Shown: positions 45,764 through 58,001, counted from the first letter of the stretch. The stretch is 64,000 nucleotides of DNA from Candolleomyces eurysporus (GCA_027579435.1 JANBPK010001201.1:1-64000); one strand, 5' to 3'. Notes: generated by a model from the sequence alone, not told the origin. Made by a program: numbers and translations.

Positions 45764-48642
45764 ATGTCCAGCCCAGAGAACTTGGCGTNCCCCCGCACCT
45801 CCCCCGGCCGAGACGACAAAGAGTATTTTGGAGGGAGAGGTCGAGACGAGACCTAGCGACAGGAGGCCCGCCTTCATTCTGACGCTCAATGAGGTCAAGC
45901 TCTTGGGTATTGCTGGCGTGAGTTGTCCGGTCGTTCCCGTTGTCGGCCGATGCTAACTCGACTCTGTAGGTCGGGTTCTTCCTAGATGGTTCGTGCCCGC
46001 TTTTATCACTCCCGTCTCGAGCTGCCTTGTTGACGATCCGTCTATTGTTGCAGCGTACGACCTGTTCATTATCAACGTACGTCCCGCCCACTCGCTGATC
46101 TGATTAATTGCGTGCTCTGACCCACATGTATGCATGTCAACTACAGCCGGTGGCCACGATGCTCCAGTACCGACTCTACGGCGGAGCTCACCTCCCACCC
46201 AATCTGGAGGGCTTCGTCAAAGCCGGGGCTAACATTGGGAGCGTTATTGGCCAGTTCGGTTTCGGTAAGCTTGATAAATATCCTCTTCGGTCGCGGTACT
46301 CGCTCCCCCCGGACACGGGTTCTCCCTCCGTGTGGTGCCTTTGCATTATCGCCGGAGGGAACCAGAGTATCTTTGATTAATTTCATTTTCCCCTATTCCA
46401 TTCGATAGCATGAACGCTAACTCGCCGTTTTGTAGGTTACGCTGCAGATGCCTTAGGGCGTCATAAAGTTTGTGCGTATTGCCTCTTCTATCCGTCATTC
46501 TTCCCCGCTGATTTCGCTTTCTTAGATGGCAAAGAACTTATGCTGATCATTTTCGCAACAATAATGACCCTAACGACCCCCACGGGCCAACTCTCACCCG
46601 ACCACGCCTTAATTTACCTTGGCGTGTGGAGGATCATCCTGGGTATTGGAGTGGGTGGAGATTATCCGATGAGTGCAAGTGTTACGAGTGATAGGGCTAA
46701 CTTGCGGAAGAGGTGTGTCATTCGGCTTTCATATTATGACCCGTCTTTCAGTTCGACTGACCGAACGTTTGCGTCTACAGGGGAACGATGCTCAGCTACA
46801 TCTTCTCTATGCAAGGCTGGGGAAGTTTCATGGGCAGTCTGGCTACCATAATCGTGCTTTTGATTTATAAGAGCTCGATGGAGGGTGAAAATGGGAAGAT
46901 TAGCAAGGTTGATGGAGGTAAGTTTCCGTTTCGCATCTCGTTTCCGTTTCGGTTACCGTTCTTCTTACCCCTCTTCCCATTGCTTCTCCCGAATCTTTCA
47001 TTTCCCAATTCGTTCTTTTGTCTTCGTCATATCCTCCATTCATTCCGATTCACCTAATCGACTCCATTGCAGTATGGCGTATCGTCGTCGGCATCTCGCT
47101 TATCCCGGCTTTCGGAACGCTCTACCAACGACTTACGCTCGGCGAATCGACGAGGTATGAGGAGAGTAGGAAGTTGAAGAGCGAGGAGGATGAGTTACGG
47201 AAAGCCAAGGTTAGTCCAAGTCTGTTTCAGATGCTCGCCCGATACGAACGGAGGGCTGATGACGCCATGTTTGCTTAGAAGGCTACTGCGGCTAACGATG
47301 CAGATATTGAGGAAGTCAAAGAGGATATCCAGGAAGAGAGGGGTAGCAGCGTGGAGCAGGATGTTGATGTGAGGAGTTTGGCGCCGGAGGACGTCGTTAA
47401 AGTCAAGGCTCATTTCAGTGGTGCGTTTCAACTCCTTTTCGACGGGTGGAATATCTGGGCTGATTGAGGGTACGGTATCCACAGACTTTTACCGACATTT
47501 CAAGAAATGGAGGAATGGGAAGATGTTGTTGGCGACGAGTCTTACATGGTTCCTTTTGGATGTTGCGTGAGTTTTCCTCTCCCTTCTTCCTTACCCTACC
47601 TCCCCGTTAACTACTCGGATCCTGATACTCATACGATGAAAACAGGTTCTACGGCGTCAACCTCAACCAGAACGTCGTCCTCCAGCAAATCGGCTTCGAT
47701 GGGAAGAGCGGCTCAGAGTGGAACAGGCTCTTCAAAGTTAGTACCGGTAACTTGATCGTTACTGCGCTGGGTTTCGTTCCTGGTGAGTACGCCTTTCTCT
47801 CACTGGCTGGTAGGAAGGATGTTGATGTGAATGATAGGGTACTACGTGACTGTTTTGACGATTGAGGTTCTTGGGAGGAAGTTTATCCAGATTCAAGGGT
47901 TTTTGATGGCCGCTTTGTTCTGTACGTCCCCTCCGTTTTCGTTTTCCTTCGACAGCTCGCTAACGCTACGGCTTCCAGTGGGCATCCTCGCTGGACTTTT
48001 TGAGACACTCAGTAAAGTGCAGTTCATCGTGTGCTTTGCGTTCTTGCAATTTTTCTTCAACTTTGGTGCGAATGCGTGAGTTTATCTCTCTATCTTTGTC
48101 AATGTTGTTGGATCTGACTCGTTCCCTCCTCGTATCCGTCTGCTCATCTCCCTTGATCCTCTGTATATTTCACGATCAATCGTCCCATTCACCGCAACGC
48201 TTCCTTCTCCTTTCCTCTTTCTCTTGCGTCCGCGCAGAACAACCTACTGCTACCCAGCTGAAGTTTTCCCAACGCGGTACAGAGCTTTCGCTCATGGGAT
48301 TAGCGCTGCGAGTGGAAAGGCAGGAGCGATTTTGAGCGCCTTGGCGTTTAACTCGTTGAGTAAGAAGATTGGAACGCCTGCTTGTCTGTGGAGTGAGTAC
48401 TGGTTCCTTTGACTCGTTTGTTCGGATTACCCTCTTCCCCATCCTTGCTCCATCTTCCTTCTGCGGTCGAGAGGTACTGACGATTACTATGACTACCAGT
48501 CTTCTTTGCATGCTGTATCGCTGGCGCGGCGGTCACGCTATTGCTCCCTGAAGTTAAGGGACGTGATCCTGATTTGATTCTCGCGGAGGAGATTAGGGAG
48601 AAGAGGAAGAAGGCGGGTTTGGACGTTGATGTGGACGATTGA
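45764..48642 (+). CDS. PHO84-type inorganic phosphate/H+ symporter (MFS)
   Basis: Many-exon major facilitator gene. The N-terminus opens MSSPENLA, but the N at 45789 breaks the frame; without it the frame continues through [20 protein letters not shown] into [13 protein letters not shown]. Transporter landmarks follow: [11 protein letters not shown] (TM1), [45 protein letters not shown] (MFS motif A), [20 protein letters not shown] (phosphate transporter signature GGDYPLS), [18 protein letters not shown], a long central loop, then [52 protein letters not shown] and [20 protein letters not shown]. The C-terminus is charged ([17 protein letters not shown]). Twelve TM spans; plasma-membrane phosphate uptake is expected, usually induced by phosphate starvation. 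Apart from the N, it looks intact. Confidence 0.9.
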
Positions 48643-48983
48643 AGCTTCGCAGAGAAAAGAAGGAAAAGAAAGGTTTAATACCTTCAAACCCTGGGGGATA
48701 GACGAAGAGGAACGACGGAATGGAATGAAATTAATGAATTGCCTTGGTTTTACGAGTTTGGATATGTTTTTTAGGAATGCTTCGATGTACGCGAATTAAT
48801 GGACAATTGGAGGGAATGGAAAATGCGGAGTGTGGCTCGTGTTTGAGACGCTTTGATCGTGCTGTCACAAACTTCAAGTTTTGGGTACGTTGTATCTGCT
48901 AGATGCCGTCAGATGGAGGAGAATGCATGACTTCTGATGGGTCTCGTCTCCGGATTGCCGTTTCATGTATAGTATCGAGGGTT

Positions 48984-51146
48984 TCAAAGGTTGGCCTGAG
49001 NCCCGCGCCGATCTCGCCTCGTCTTCCCTTGCCCCGCGAGCGGCATTGTCATGCCCCTCTTCTTGCCTCCAGTCATTCTGTGCCGTCGAGACGGTGCGGA
49101 AGTGCATTTCTATCTCTTCGTCCTGAGGGCCTGTCGTCGACATTGTCGTCCTGTCAAGCCCTCGCTGATGCGCCGTCCATATGTCGGTAGGTGTCCCTCT
49201 ACCGCCTTGTCGACGAAGGTTCAGGATGAGATGGGATCCCTTGGTTGAAGGGGAATCAAGACAAAGTTAGGACTTCGTCGTTTGACTGGGGGTTCGGTCG
49301 TAAAAACTCACCGACCATGAGAGAACAGCGAATAGCCATCTATGGGGCGTAGGGAGGATATGTGCGAGATAGCGGTATCAGAATGGGGCTTGAGAAGCAG
49401 GGATGAAGCAGACTTACGGCCAACAAGGCGTGTAGTACTTCCCGCCTTCATACAAGGACAAAAATGCTGAGAGACCCAATATCACTGTGATCGGTGGCCA
49501 TCACCGTTGTATGAAGCTCTCTTCAAGATATCATTCTGAACATGACTTACCAATGACCCTGGAAGTTTTGATGTCACTGGTAAGCAGATCCATAACGAGA
49601 CAGGTTGATGTTTCACATCGAAACTTACAGTAAAAATGTCAACGCCCCATCGAGTATGAGCACCGTCATCAATGGGCGCATGTAAGCCAAATCGTTCAAC
49701 AGAATGTCCCATCGAACCTTTCCGGATGGATCAGTCACCGACATTCTGAGTTTGACGATGGTCATGAGGAAGTATATCGCTAATTTCAATTAAGCTCGTG
49801 TCAGTGCAGAACGAAGAGAGAGCGACGGCGAAGACATTGTAGCGACATACATGTAGTGGAAGCTGGGACCAGCCTATGGAAGATAGCGAAGATGGTTTAC
49901 ACAAAGGCAGGCCATTAAGCTCTGATCAAAGTGAGAGTATATCCACACACATACCAAGAGGCGAGTAGTAGACGTTTATCAGGCGTAAATGGGATCTTCC
50001 CCAGACAAGGAGCCATCTCGAAATGGAATGGGAGGGGCGGTACGTCCTTGGGGAAGTTGGTGATCGTGTGTGTTAGGTAGAAGCCCACCTGGCACGAGTT
50101 TCATGGCATTCCGTCAAACGTGCAAACATGGAGATGGATATAGATGCTTACCGAAAATTCACCTATAAGAATGGTTGAAATCACGAAGCTTCTAACTTCT
50201 GGTAAACACACGTACAAGCGAAAAGACAGAGCAAACAGGCAAGAACTAGACAACGCACAAGACGTTTAGCCCGGGCGAATCAGGTGGAGACTGTCACGGA
50301 CCTCTGCGGCTTCCAGCATATAGTGCGTGTACCCGAAGAATGGATATCACATCCACAACGACCATACAGATCCGAGTACCAGCCCTGAATGAAGTGGTCA
50401 GCGGACGAGCAATGCCCAGACTGGTTGATTCTCACAGGGCGCCCACGCGAATATAGGTCTGACAACTAAAAAGTAGTGAGACTCTTTCATAGACAAACAT
50501 TGGCTTGACGCACAACTGCACGCAGACGAGGACACCGTGCCTTTCATGAGCTTTCCACGGAGGGTTGAATCGATTGTAGAACGTAGAAACTACCTACTTT
50601 TGTTGATGGGTTCTTGATTTGCGAACCTATGCAATCCGGTCAGTCTCCCCCGGAGAAGTCCAGCGCTGCCCGTATGGACCGACCTATCAAGATCCCACTG
50701 TTGCAGCAAATTAATCCTGTTTGCCTCCTCGTGCTGTGGTGAGAACTGAGGGCTTGCTTACCATAGTGCTACAAGCCCATAGTACCGACTGAGCAGGTAC
50801 AAACACTTCGCAAACGACCATCGAGCTCTGCCAGTAGCCGAGTTAACGAGATTTGACCTGCGAGATTAACGTTCAACGCACTTCCAGATGTACTTGATCT
50901 ACCAGATAATGGAGTCATTCTACCGTGTCAATGGAGGAGAGGGTGATTGAGCGAGATCAACCGAACCTCGTCGTCAAACGTAGAGAATAGGTCGCATGCG
51001 AGGAACGTGATTGCTGCGGCTACCATGCGTTTGAGATTCGTAGATCAGTCAGTCATCTCGGATTCGGCTCAACGAGACTGTACGCACCTTTTGAATACCC
51101 CTCGGCCCTCATCACCGCCAGGACAGAAAGGAGTCCTACATCCATC
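48984..51146 (-). CDS. DUF6533-type fungal multi-pass membrane protein 2
   Basis: Minus-strand paralogue of the gene at 38866-40899. Exon 1 encodes MDVGLLSVLAVMRAEGYSK, and a phase-1 intron joins to AAAITFLACDLFSTFDDEVR (DUF6533 signature). Later exons give CMVVVDVISILRVHALYAGS, VRWDILLNDLAYMRPLMTVL and GLSAFLSLYEGGKYYTPCWP, spliced to WLFAVLSWS, then LILNLRRQGGRGTPTDIW and a long charged tail (QDEEIEMHFRTVSTAQNDW). The end depends on the N at 49001: if that base is spurious the stop is at 48984, otherwise the frame runs to 48874. The 3' end converges with the phosphate transporter (stop 48642) with little space. About seven TM helices; function unknown. Interior exon joins are approximate. 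Confidence 0.65.
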
Positions 51147-51667
51147 GTCAAAAGTGACGTCAAGCCGTTTGCCCCCGGAGTCCAGGATCCCTGAGCACCC
51201 TCAGGCTCCGCTCCTAAGTCAGCTGAGGAAAGAGGAAGGAAGTCCACAGGAAGGAACGCTGGGATGGACGGATTCGAGTAGCAGTCGAACACGGTTGGAA
51301 AGAAACATTCCGGACATCACTCGTAGGAGGAAAATTCGACGTCCGCTCAACGCTAGCCTATTTATGTCGTGGGCAAACGATGGGCGCTGAGATCCGGCTA
51401 TATCGGATCCTGGGTCGATGTAATCGCAGTATCCGTCGATTTATATGTTCCTTTTCAAAAGTCTTACCATGCATATTATGCAGCGCCAGAATATGTTGAA
51501 ACTTGAGGAGGAAGGGGTGCTGAACTGGGAGAAGGGTCATGATAGAGGGGGGGTCGTCGGCGCCGCAAACAGTGATTGGCTCAGAGTCGTCTCCCTCAGC
51601 ATCACGCATAGCCACGGTGCAAACGGGCGCTTGTCAATGTCACCACTCATTTGCAGTTACCATCGCC
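51147..51667. other. Divergent intergenic region
   Basis: Lies between the DUF6533 start and the first NACHT copy. The right end carries the block 'tcatttgcagttacca' that precedes the ATG of every NACHT copy, so the shared 5' flank of the array begins here. ORFs at 50947-51390 (+) and 51445-51750 (+) are shadows. Confidence 0.5.
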
Positions 51668-52117
51668 ATGTCAGGGGCGTCCTACTTCAGAAATGCGAGG
51701 AATTTTGTAGCAAAGAACACGACCTTCAACACGTATGTATCCGGGATTGATGGTAAGTAAAGCATTGCAATAAAAGCTAGCGAAACTGAGCTGATGGACA
51801 TTCGCACCCCAGCTCTCCAATTCTTATACGAGCATGCCGCTACGGGAGCCATGCGCGACTCAGACAAGCGATACCCACCCCCCATGTGCCATCCTCGAAC
51901 TCGCGAGGTCGTCATCGTCCGAATCAAGGATTGGTATGGCTTCCAGACCAGGGGCGACAAGCCGATCATGTGGGTCCACGCCCCTGCGGGATACGGCAAG
52001 ACTGCCATCGCTGGCACCGTCTCCAAGCTGCTGAAAGAGGTGGAAGGCCTTGATTTCAGTCCTCTTGGAGCCACGTTTCATTCCGGGAGGACATCGCAGA
52101 TCGTAGCGGGAAGATGA
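51668..52117 (+). pseudogene. NACHT gene copy 1, truncated
   Basis: Exon 1 (51668-51752) encodes MSGASYFRNARNFVAKNTTF and a further NTYVSGID. The intron ends at 51812, and exon 2 continues [34 protein letters not shown] and the Walker A motif [12 protein letters not shown], up to [11 protein letters not shown]. Homology with the other copies stops at about 52093, and an unrelated reading frame ends at 52117 after a few residues. The Walker B, the rest of the NTPase and the C-terminal domain are absent. The adjoining DNA is a reversed piece of a Rho GTPase gene, so the truncation is a deletion or fusion breakpoint. The remaining ORF (N-terminal motif plus P-loop) could still be translated as a short protein. 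Confidence 0.85.
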
Positions 52118-52348
52118 ACCGGACAAAAGAAAAAGAAAATTCAAGTCAGTGACCCCCCGCACACGCAATGCTTCGGAGGCGACAGGAAAAAGGGTGGAGG
52201 CACGGGCTGCATAGGTATCTAGCACAAGCAGCAGGCACGCATCACACTCATGCCCTCGATGGCAGACCAAATGGTAAGACAGCGGGACGGGAAGCAATAA
52301 ACCAAATAGGCCGGCGACAGGGAGGAAAGGAGAGGAACGCGAACACAC

Positions 52349-52538
52349 CTTCTCCTGAACATTATCGAGTGAATCGGGAGAGTCAACAGCAAAGCAGATG
52401 AGGATGACATGAGAGTCGGGGTAGCTGATGGAAGGAGACGGTCGCAGTCTTCTTGGCCTGCCTTACCACAAAGGGCCAGCTCCACGTGTTTCCAATCCAC
52501 CTTGACGTAGTTTTCGAAGACAGTGGGTACATAGACCC
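52349..52538 (-). pseudogene. Internal exon fragment of a Rho-family GTPase gene
   Basis: On the minus strand 52538 to 52349 reads [34 protein letters not shown], then after a frameshift [16 protein letters not shown] and [10 protein letters not shown], followed by a splice donor (GAAG|GTGTGT). These are the Rho switch I (VPTVFENYV), switch II (family WDTAGQEDYDRLRPL) and the following strand. The key switch II start WDTAGQ is altered to CGKAGQ, and there is a one-base frameshift, so it is non-functional. The intron donor shows it is genomic DNA, not a processed transcript. It abuts the NACHT truncation point. Confidence 0.9.
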
Positions 52539-53638
52539 ATAGGCCAAATCCAGTCGGCTAGTGACCTTATTTTACGCCAACCCGCCCAGCGCGCAGGGTA
52601 GTCGACCCGTTGCGGTTGGGGAGCTGGCCGGATGGACGAGATAAGGTCGCGAGTGATCGACCTAGGGGGTAACTAGACTAATCTCCGGGGTGTGGTAAGA
52701 AATAAAGATTTTTTCAGAGAGTAAGGGATAGAGGGGGAACGGAAGGAAGGGGAGTGAGCTAAGGAGAAAGCTAGCTATCGACACAGGAGGTAGGTAAACT
52801 ACTTTTGTACCTAGTGATAAGCCAAATTCACAAGGATCAGGATAGCTACTCCCGTTCCGGATAATGGAGACGGAACGGATAAGCGGTGAGTGCACGCGCA
52901 CACAGTGTGCACTCTCCACACGAGGATAGTGCTAGTATCTCGAATGTCAGGGAAATTGTCAGTNCCCCCAGCCACTGAGTCACGAAACGATAGAGTTCAT
53001 GGCATAGAATTATTTCAGGCTCTCATCATATTCCACTTGGAGTTCAACTTTCAAACTTCTCCATGTCTCTGTCGGTCTCTGCATGACCGCGAGCATCATT
53101 TATGACTCAAAAATCAAAGTGNAAATGGATATTCGGTCTACTTATCTCACTTGCTCCTGTTCTATCAACAGTTCTCCCTCAAAGCCTCTTCGAGTTCTCC
53201 TTCCAATTGTGATCAATTGTACTCTACCGTACTGTACGTGTCAAATTTTATCTTCAGGCAGTCGCCAATACGCTCAAGCTCAGGCTGCAAGATCATCGAC
53301 CCCGGAACCAGAAAAAGTAAATGAACGGGATATTTTGACGTTCACTGATTTTTCAGCTTCTCTTCTGAATTCATGAGCTCTGTCTGTTCCCACCACGATC
53401 CCATCAACCTTGGAAACTTACACACCGACGATTCTCTATTATTTATGAATGAAAAGAGAATGGAAGCAGTGATCCTGTCAAACTCACTCGTCATATCTAA
53501 CTACATTCACCCTGAAAGCAGCTCTCACTAGACCGTAGAAGTGTTATTGCGGAAGATTAAAGATAACGCAATCGGCCATTACAAATGGCGTGAACAGACG
53601 CCTGTCGATGCCACGCTTTGTTTACAGTTACCACCACC
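52539..53638. other. Array spacer and 5' flank of NACHT copy 2
   Basis: The P-loop-bearing N-terminus of the Rho gene is not visible here. The interval 53030-53100 matches 58660-58710 and 63210-63260, and 53240-53638 matches the flank of NACHT copy 4 (60050-60587, shared 'cgctcaagctcagg'), showing it is array-derived. 52650-52900 is purine-rich and unique. Ns at 52964 and 53122. Confidence 0.55.
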
Positions 53639-55676
53639 ATGTCGGGGCCCTCCTACTTCAGAAACGCAAGGAACTTCATAGCAAAGAACACGACCTTCAA
53701 CACGTATGTACCCGGGATTGATGGTAAGCAAATCACTGCGATATGGGACTCAGAAAACCTAAACCAATGGACATTCGCACACCAGCTCTCCAATTCTTAT
53801 ACGAGCATGCCGCCACAGGAGCCATGCACGACTCAGACGAGCGATACCCACCCCCTGTGTGCCATCCTGGAACTCGCGAGGTCGTCATCGTTCGAATCAA
53901 GGATTGGTATGGCTTCCAAACCAGGCCTGACAAGCCGATCATGTGGTCCACGCCCCTGCGGGATACGGCAAGACTGCCATCGCTGGGACCGTCTCCAAGC
54001 TGCTGGAAGAGGTGGAGGGCCTCGATTTCAGTCCTCTCGGAGCCACGTTTCATTTCTGGAGGACGTCTGCAGAGCGAAACTCGCCCGCACGGTTCATTAT
54101 CACCTTCGCCTACCAGCTCGCCATGTCGATCCCCGAGCCGACTCCCCACATCGAGAATGCTGTCAAGCGAAACCCGATGGTTCTCCGAAAGACTCTGGAG
54201 GCTCAGTTGATGAAGCTGATCGTCGAGCCTTTCAAAGCTCTTGGAGAGCTGGGCGATATGCCGAACCGGTTGGTCATCGTCAACGGCCTCGACGAATGCA
54301 TCAACTCGGATCAGGAGTGTACGGTGGACAGACAGTTTGCTGAGGACCAGGAAAAGGTGCAGATTCGGATCCTCGACCTCATTCACAATCTCCAATCCCA
54401 TCGACTTCCTCTCTCGTTTCTCATTCTGAGCAGGCCGGAGGCGTGGATCAAGCAGCGCATGCAGTCCGCGGCGTTTGAGCGCGTTGTGGAGGCGGTGGAC
54501 CTGTACGCGCTTGGGGATCATGTGAAGGATACGGAAACATATTCGGGCAGAACTATCTCGCATTCAGGATGACGGAGCGCTGCACCTCGGAAGGGATGAG
54601 GAGTGGCCAGGCAAGAAGGTGGTTCAGAGCTTTATTCAGAGGACAAACGGGCACATTCTGTACGCTTCCACCGTTATCCGACATATCGATAGCCCATATG
54701 GCGACCCACGGAAGCTCCTGAAGAATCTTCTCCATTATGCCCGTAGCAATCTTGAGCTGGCGCACTCGTCACCCTTCTCCTCCCTTAACGCACTCTACAT
54801 GCATATCATGCAGTCTTGCCCTAAGAGCAATCGCCCAATTATGATTGCGGTGCTCGAAGATTTTCCCGCGTTCGCATTGTATTTCCGTCCGGAAGTTGAT
54901 GTCGGCCAAGTGCTAGCTGTCCTGGACCGTCTAGCAGGACGAGCTCCAGGGCAAGGGTTTCGATCCCTTCGACTTCTACATGCAGTGCTCCGCCTGTCGG
55001 ATACAAGAAACCCAAACGATTGCGAAATCTCCAGCTTCCCATCCATCCATTCCTCATTCTCCGACTTCCTTCACGATTCCCGTCTGTCGTTGGAGTTCGC
55101 CGTCGACCCACTGAAGGGATGCCGACGGATCCTGGATGGGTGTCTGGGCTGCATGTCAAAGATGACATCACCTAGCGAAATAGATAAAGACCACTACCGT
55201 TTCTCTGTGAAAATGTGGCCAAGTTTGCTCCACCTCTGTGTGACGATCCTCAGTTTACCCCGTGCCGAATATCTCGAAATCGTGAGAAAATTGCTTTCAA
55301 TTGATCTTCGAGCGTGTTCAATAACAGCACACCACACGTCGTTCAAAATTCTATTGACGACCTGCATGCTTTTGGCTTTCCTCCCTCGTATATGTACGCG
55401 AGCGGCCATTCCAACGGGATTGTACCCCGATCAGCTCCCCACATTTTCGAGAGCGAACCTCTTGTCCGACAGGCTGTCACTCATGTTGTATCCTCGTTGG
55501 AAGGTAGCCTGATTTACCTTCTAGGTCAAACTCCAGATTCCTGGCCCTCAAACCTTGACTCGGAAATCTTCCGTTTTCTGAGATCATACCAAAGGGGGTC
55601 AGAAGAGCCAGCTTCCTGGACAATAGACAAACGCAACCAAGCTGCGTTTGTCGCTGTCAATATGCCGACAGGTTGA
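53639..55676 (+). pseudogene. NACHT gene copy 2, frameshifted
   Basis: Exon 1 (ATG 53639) encodes MSGPSYFRNARNFIAKNTTF. The body retains nearly all of the family sequence ([81 protein letters not shown]). The frame is broken at least three times: a 1-nt deletion near 53944 just before Walker A, indels at 54540-54570, and another shift around 55300-55400. The Walker B second acidic region has IVNGLDE instead of IIDGLDE/IVDGLDE. It ends near 55676. Similarity to copies 3 and 4 is high throughout, so inactivation looks recent. It lacks a downstream Rho piece; the copy 3 flank follows directly. Confidence 0.85.
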
Positions 55677-55891
55677 CCCGGAAGTAAGTCAAAGTTGCTT
55701 TCGGAGTGTTTGGCCTGGTGCGTATGGTGCTGTATCGACAACCAGCAAAAGTTGGGACATCATAAGGAGATAACCCAATCTCCGCTGCAGCCCCAACCGC
55801 CACCAGTCCACCTGCCACACGCAAAGCCACGTTGCAAATGGTGCGAACGGGCATCTATCGGTGCCACGCTTCATTTGCAGTTACCACCACC

Positions 55892-58001
55892 ATGTCGGGG
55901 GCGTCCTACTTCAAACACGCGACGAACTTCGTAGCAAGGAACACGACCTTCAACACGTATGTATCCGGGATTGATGGTAAGTAAAATCATTGCGAGAAAA
56001 ACTAGAGAAACTGAGCTGATGGACATTCGCACCCCAGCTCTCCAATTCTTATACGAGCATGCCGCCACGGGAGCCTTGCACGACTCAGACGAGCGATACC
56101 CACCCCCCATGTGCCATCCTGGAACTCGCGAGGTCGTCATCGTCCGAATCAAGGATTGGTATGGCTTCCAAACCAGGCCTAACAAACCGATCATGTGGGT
56201 CCACGCCCCTGCGGGATACGGCAAGACTGCCATCGCTGGGACCGTCTCCAAGCTGCTGGAAGAGGTGGAGGGCCTCGATTTCAGTCCTCTCGGAGCCACG
56301 TTTCATTTCTGGAGGACGTCTTCCGAACGAAACTCCCCCGCACGGTTCATCATCACCATCGCCTACCAGCTCGCCATGTCGATCCCCGAGCTTACTCCCC
56401 ACATCGAGAACGCCGTCAAGCGAAACCCGATGATTCTCAGAAAGACTCTGGAGGTTCAGCTGATGAAGCTGATCATCGAGCCATTCAAGGCTCTCGGAGA
56501 GCTGAGCGATATGCCGAACCGGTTGGTCATCATCGACGGCCTCGACGAATGCATCAACTCGGATCAGGAGTGTAGGGTGGACAGGCAGTACGCTGAGGAC
56601 CAGGAAAAGGTGCAGATTCGGATCCTCAACCTCATTCACAATCTCCAATCACATCACCTTCCCCTTTCCTTCCTCATTCTCAGCAGGCCGGAGGCGTGGA
56701 TCAAACAACACATCCAATCTGCGCCTTTTGAGCGCGTTGTGGAGGCCGTGGATCTATACGCGCTCGGGGATCATGTAAAAGACACGGAGATATACATTCG
56801 GGCGGAACTATCTCGCATCGCCGCGCGCGATCAAGAGGACGCAACACCAGACCGAGGGGATGAAGCGTGGCCGGAGCACGTGGTTCAGGCCTTTGTTCAA
56901 AGGACAGAAGGTCACATTCTGTACGCTTCCACCGTTATCCGACATATCGATACCCCGTATGGCGACCCGCGAAAGCTCCTAGAGAGTATTCTCGATGATT
57001 ACCTCAATAGGAATGTTGACCTGGCCCACTCGTCATCTTTCTCCTCCCTTAACGCGCTCTACATGCATATCCTGCAGTCTTGCCCTAAGAGCAATCGCCC
57101 AATCATGATTGAGGTGCTCGAAGATCTTTTCGTGTGCGCATCATATTTCCGTTCGAGCGTTGATGTTCGCCGAGCCCTGGCTATCCTGGACCGTCTGACT
57201 GAACGAGTCCCAGGGCAGGGGTTCCGAGCCATTCGACCTCTACATGCGGTGCTCCGTCTGTCAGGTGTAGGAAACACTGACAATAGCAACCTCGCCTTCT
57301 CCCTATTCATCCATTCTTCATTCTCCGACTTCCTTCGTGACTCCCGTCTGTCGGTGGAGTTTGCCTTCGACCATCGGAAGGGAGTGCGACGGATCCTTGA
57401 TGGGTGTCTGGACTGCATGTCAAAGATGACATTGCCGACCGAAACAGACGAAGACCACTCCCATTTTGCTTTGATCACGTGGCCACTCTTGGTCCAGAGG
57501 TTCGTCTCGGCAACCGAACCATCACTTGGCGAATCTCTCGAAATCGCGAGGAAACTGCTTTCAATTGACCTTCTAATGTGCTCAATAAAAGCCCACGTCA
57601 CTCAAAGTTCTTTCGACAGGATCATTTATTTTGGCTTTCCTGTGCCGGGTACGTACAAGACCGGATGTTTCGAAGTGACTCAAAGAGGATCAACTCCCCA
57701 CATTTTTGAGAGCGAAACTCTCATCCAACAGGCCATCACTCATGTTGTATCCTCCTTGGAAGCCAGTTTGGTCCACTTTCTAGATCAACCTCCAGATTCC
57801 TGGCCCCGGCTCCTTGCCTTTGCAGTCTCCAGTTTTCTGCAATCACACCGAGGTTACTCGGAAGGGGCAATTTCGTGGACCATAGATAGAAGTAACCAAG
57901 TTGTTCAAGCTTTGTGTACATTACAGCAAGACCACCCAGAGCGCACAAGAGCATTAATGCTAGATTATCAATTCGTGGATGATTTTTTACGTACTATTTG
58001 A
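55892..58001 (+). CDS. NACHT NTPase (NLR-like, HET-E/NWD-type), copy 3
   Basis: Exons 55892-55976 and 56038-58001, about 680 residues. The short first exon encodes MSGASYFKHATNFVARNTTF, resembling the small N-terminal motifs (xNFxxxNxTFNxx) found in basidiomycete NLR-like proteins. NACHT motifs are complete: Walker [33 protein letters not shown], Walker B RLVIIDGLDECI, and SFLILSRPEAWIKQ. The rest is a helical region (LYASTVIRHIDTPYGDPRKL, LHAVLRLSGVGN, FIHSSFSDFLRDSRLSVEF, RRILDGCLDCMSKM) with no WD40, ankyrin or TPR repeats that I can see. By family analogy it is a STAND-class signalling NTPase involved in non-self recognition or heterokaryon incompatibility; that role is inference. The minus-strand ORFs inside it are antisense shadows. 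Confidence 0.88.

Noticed and set aside
52650..52900. Possible LTR or transposon end in the NACHT spacer
   Set aside because: No paired repeat, target-site duplication, primer-binding site or transposase/reverse-transcriptase coding was found.
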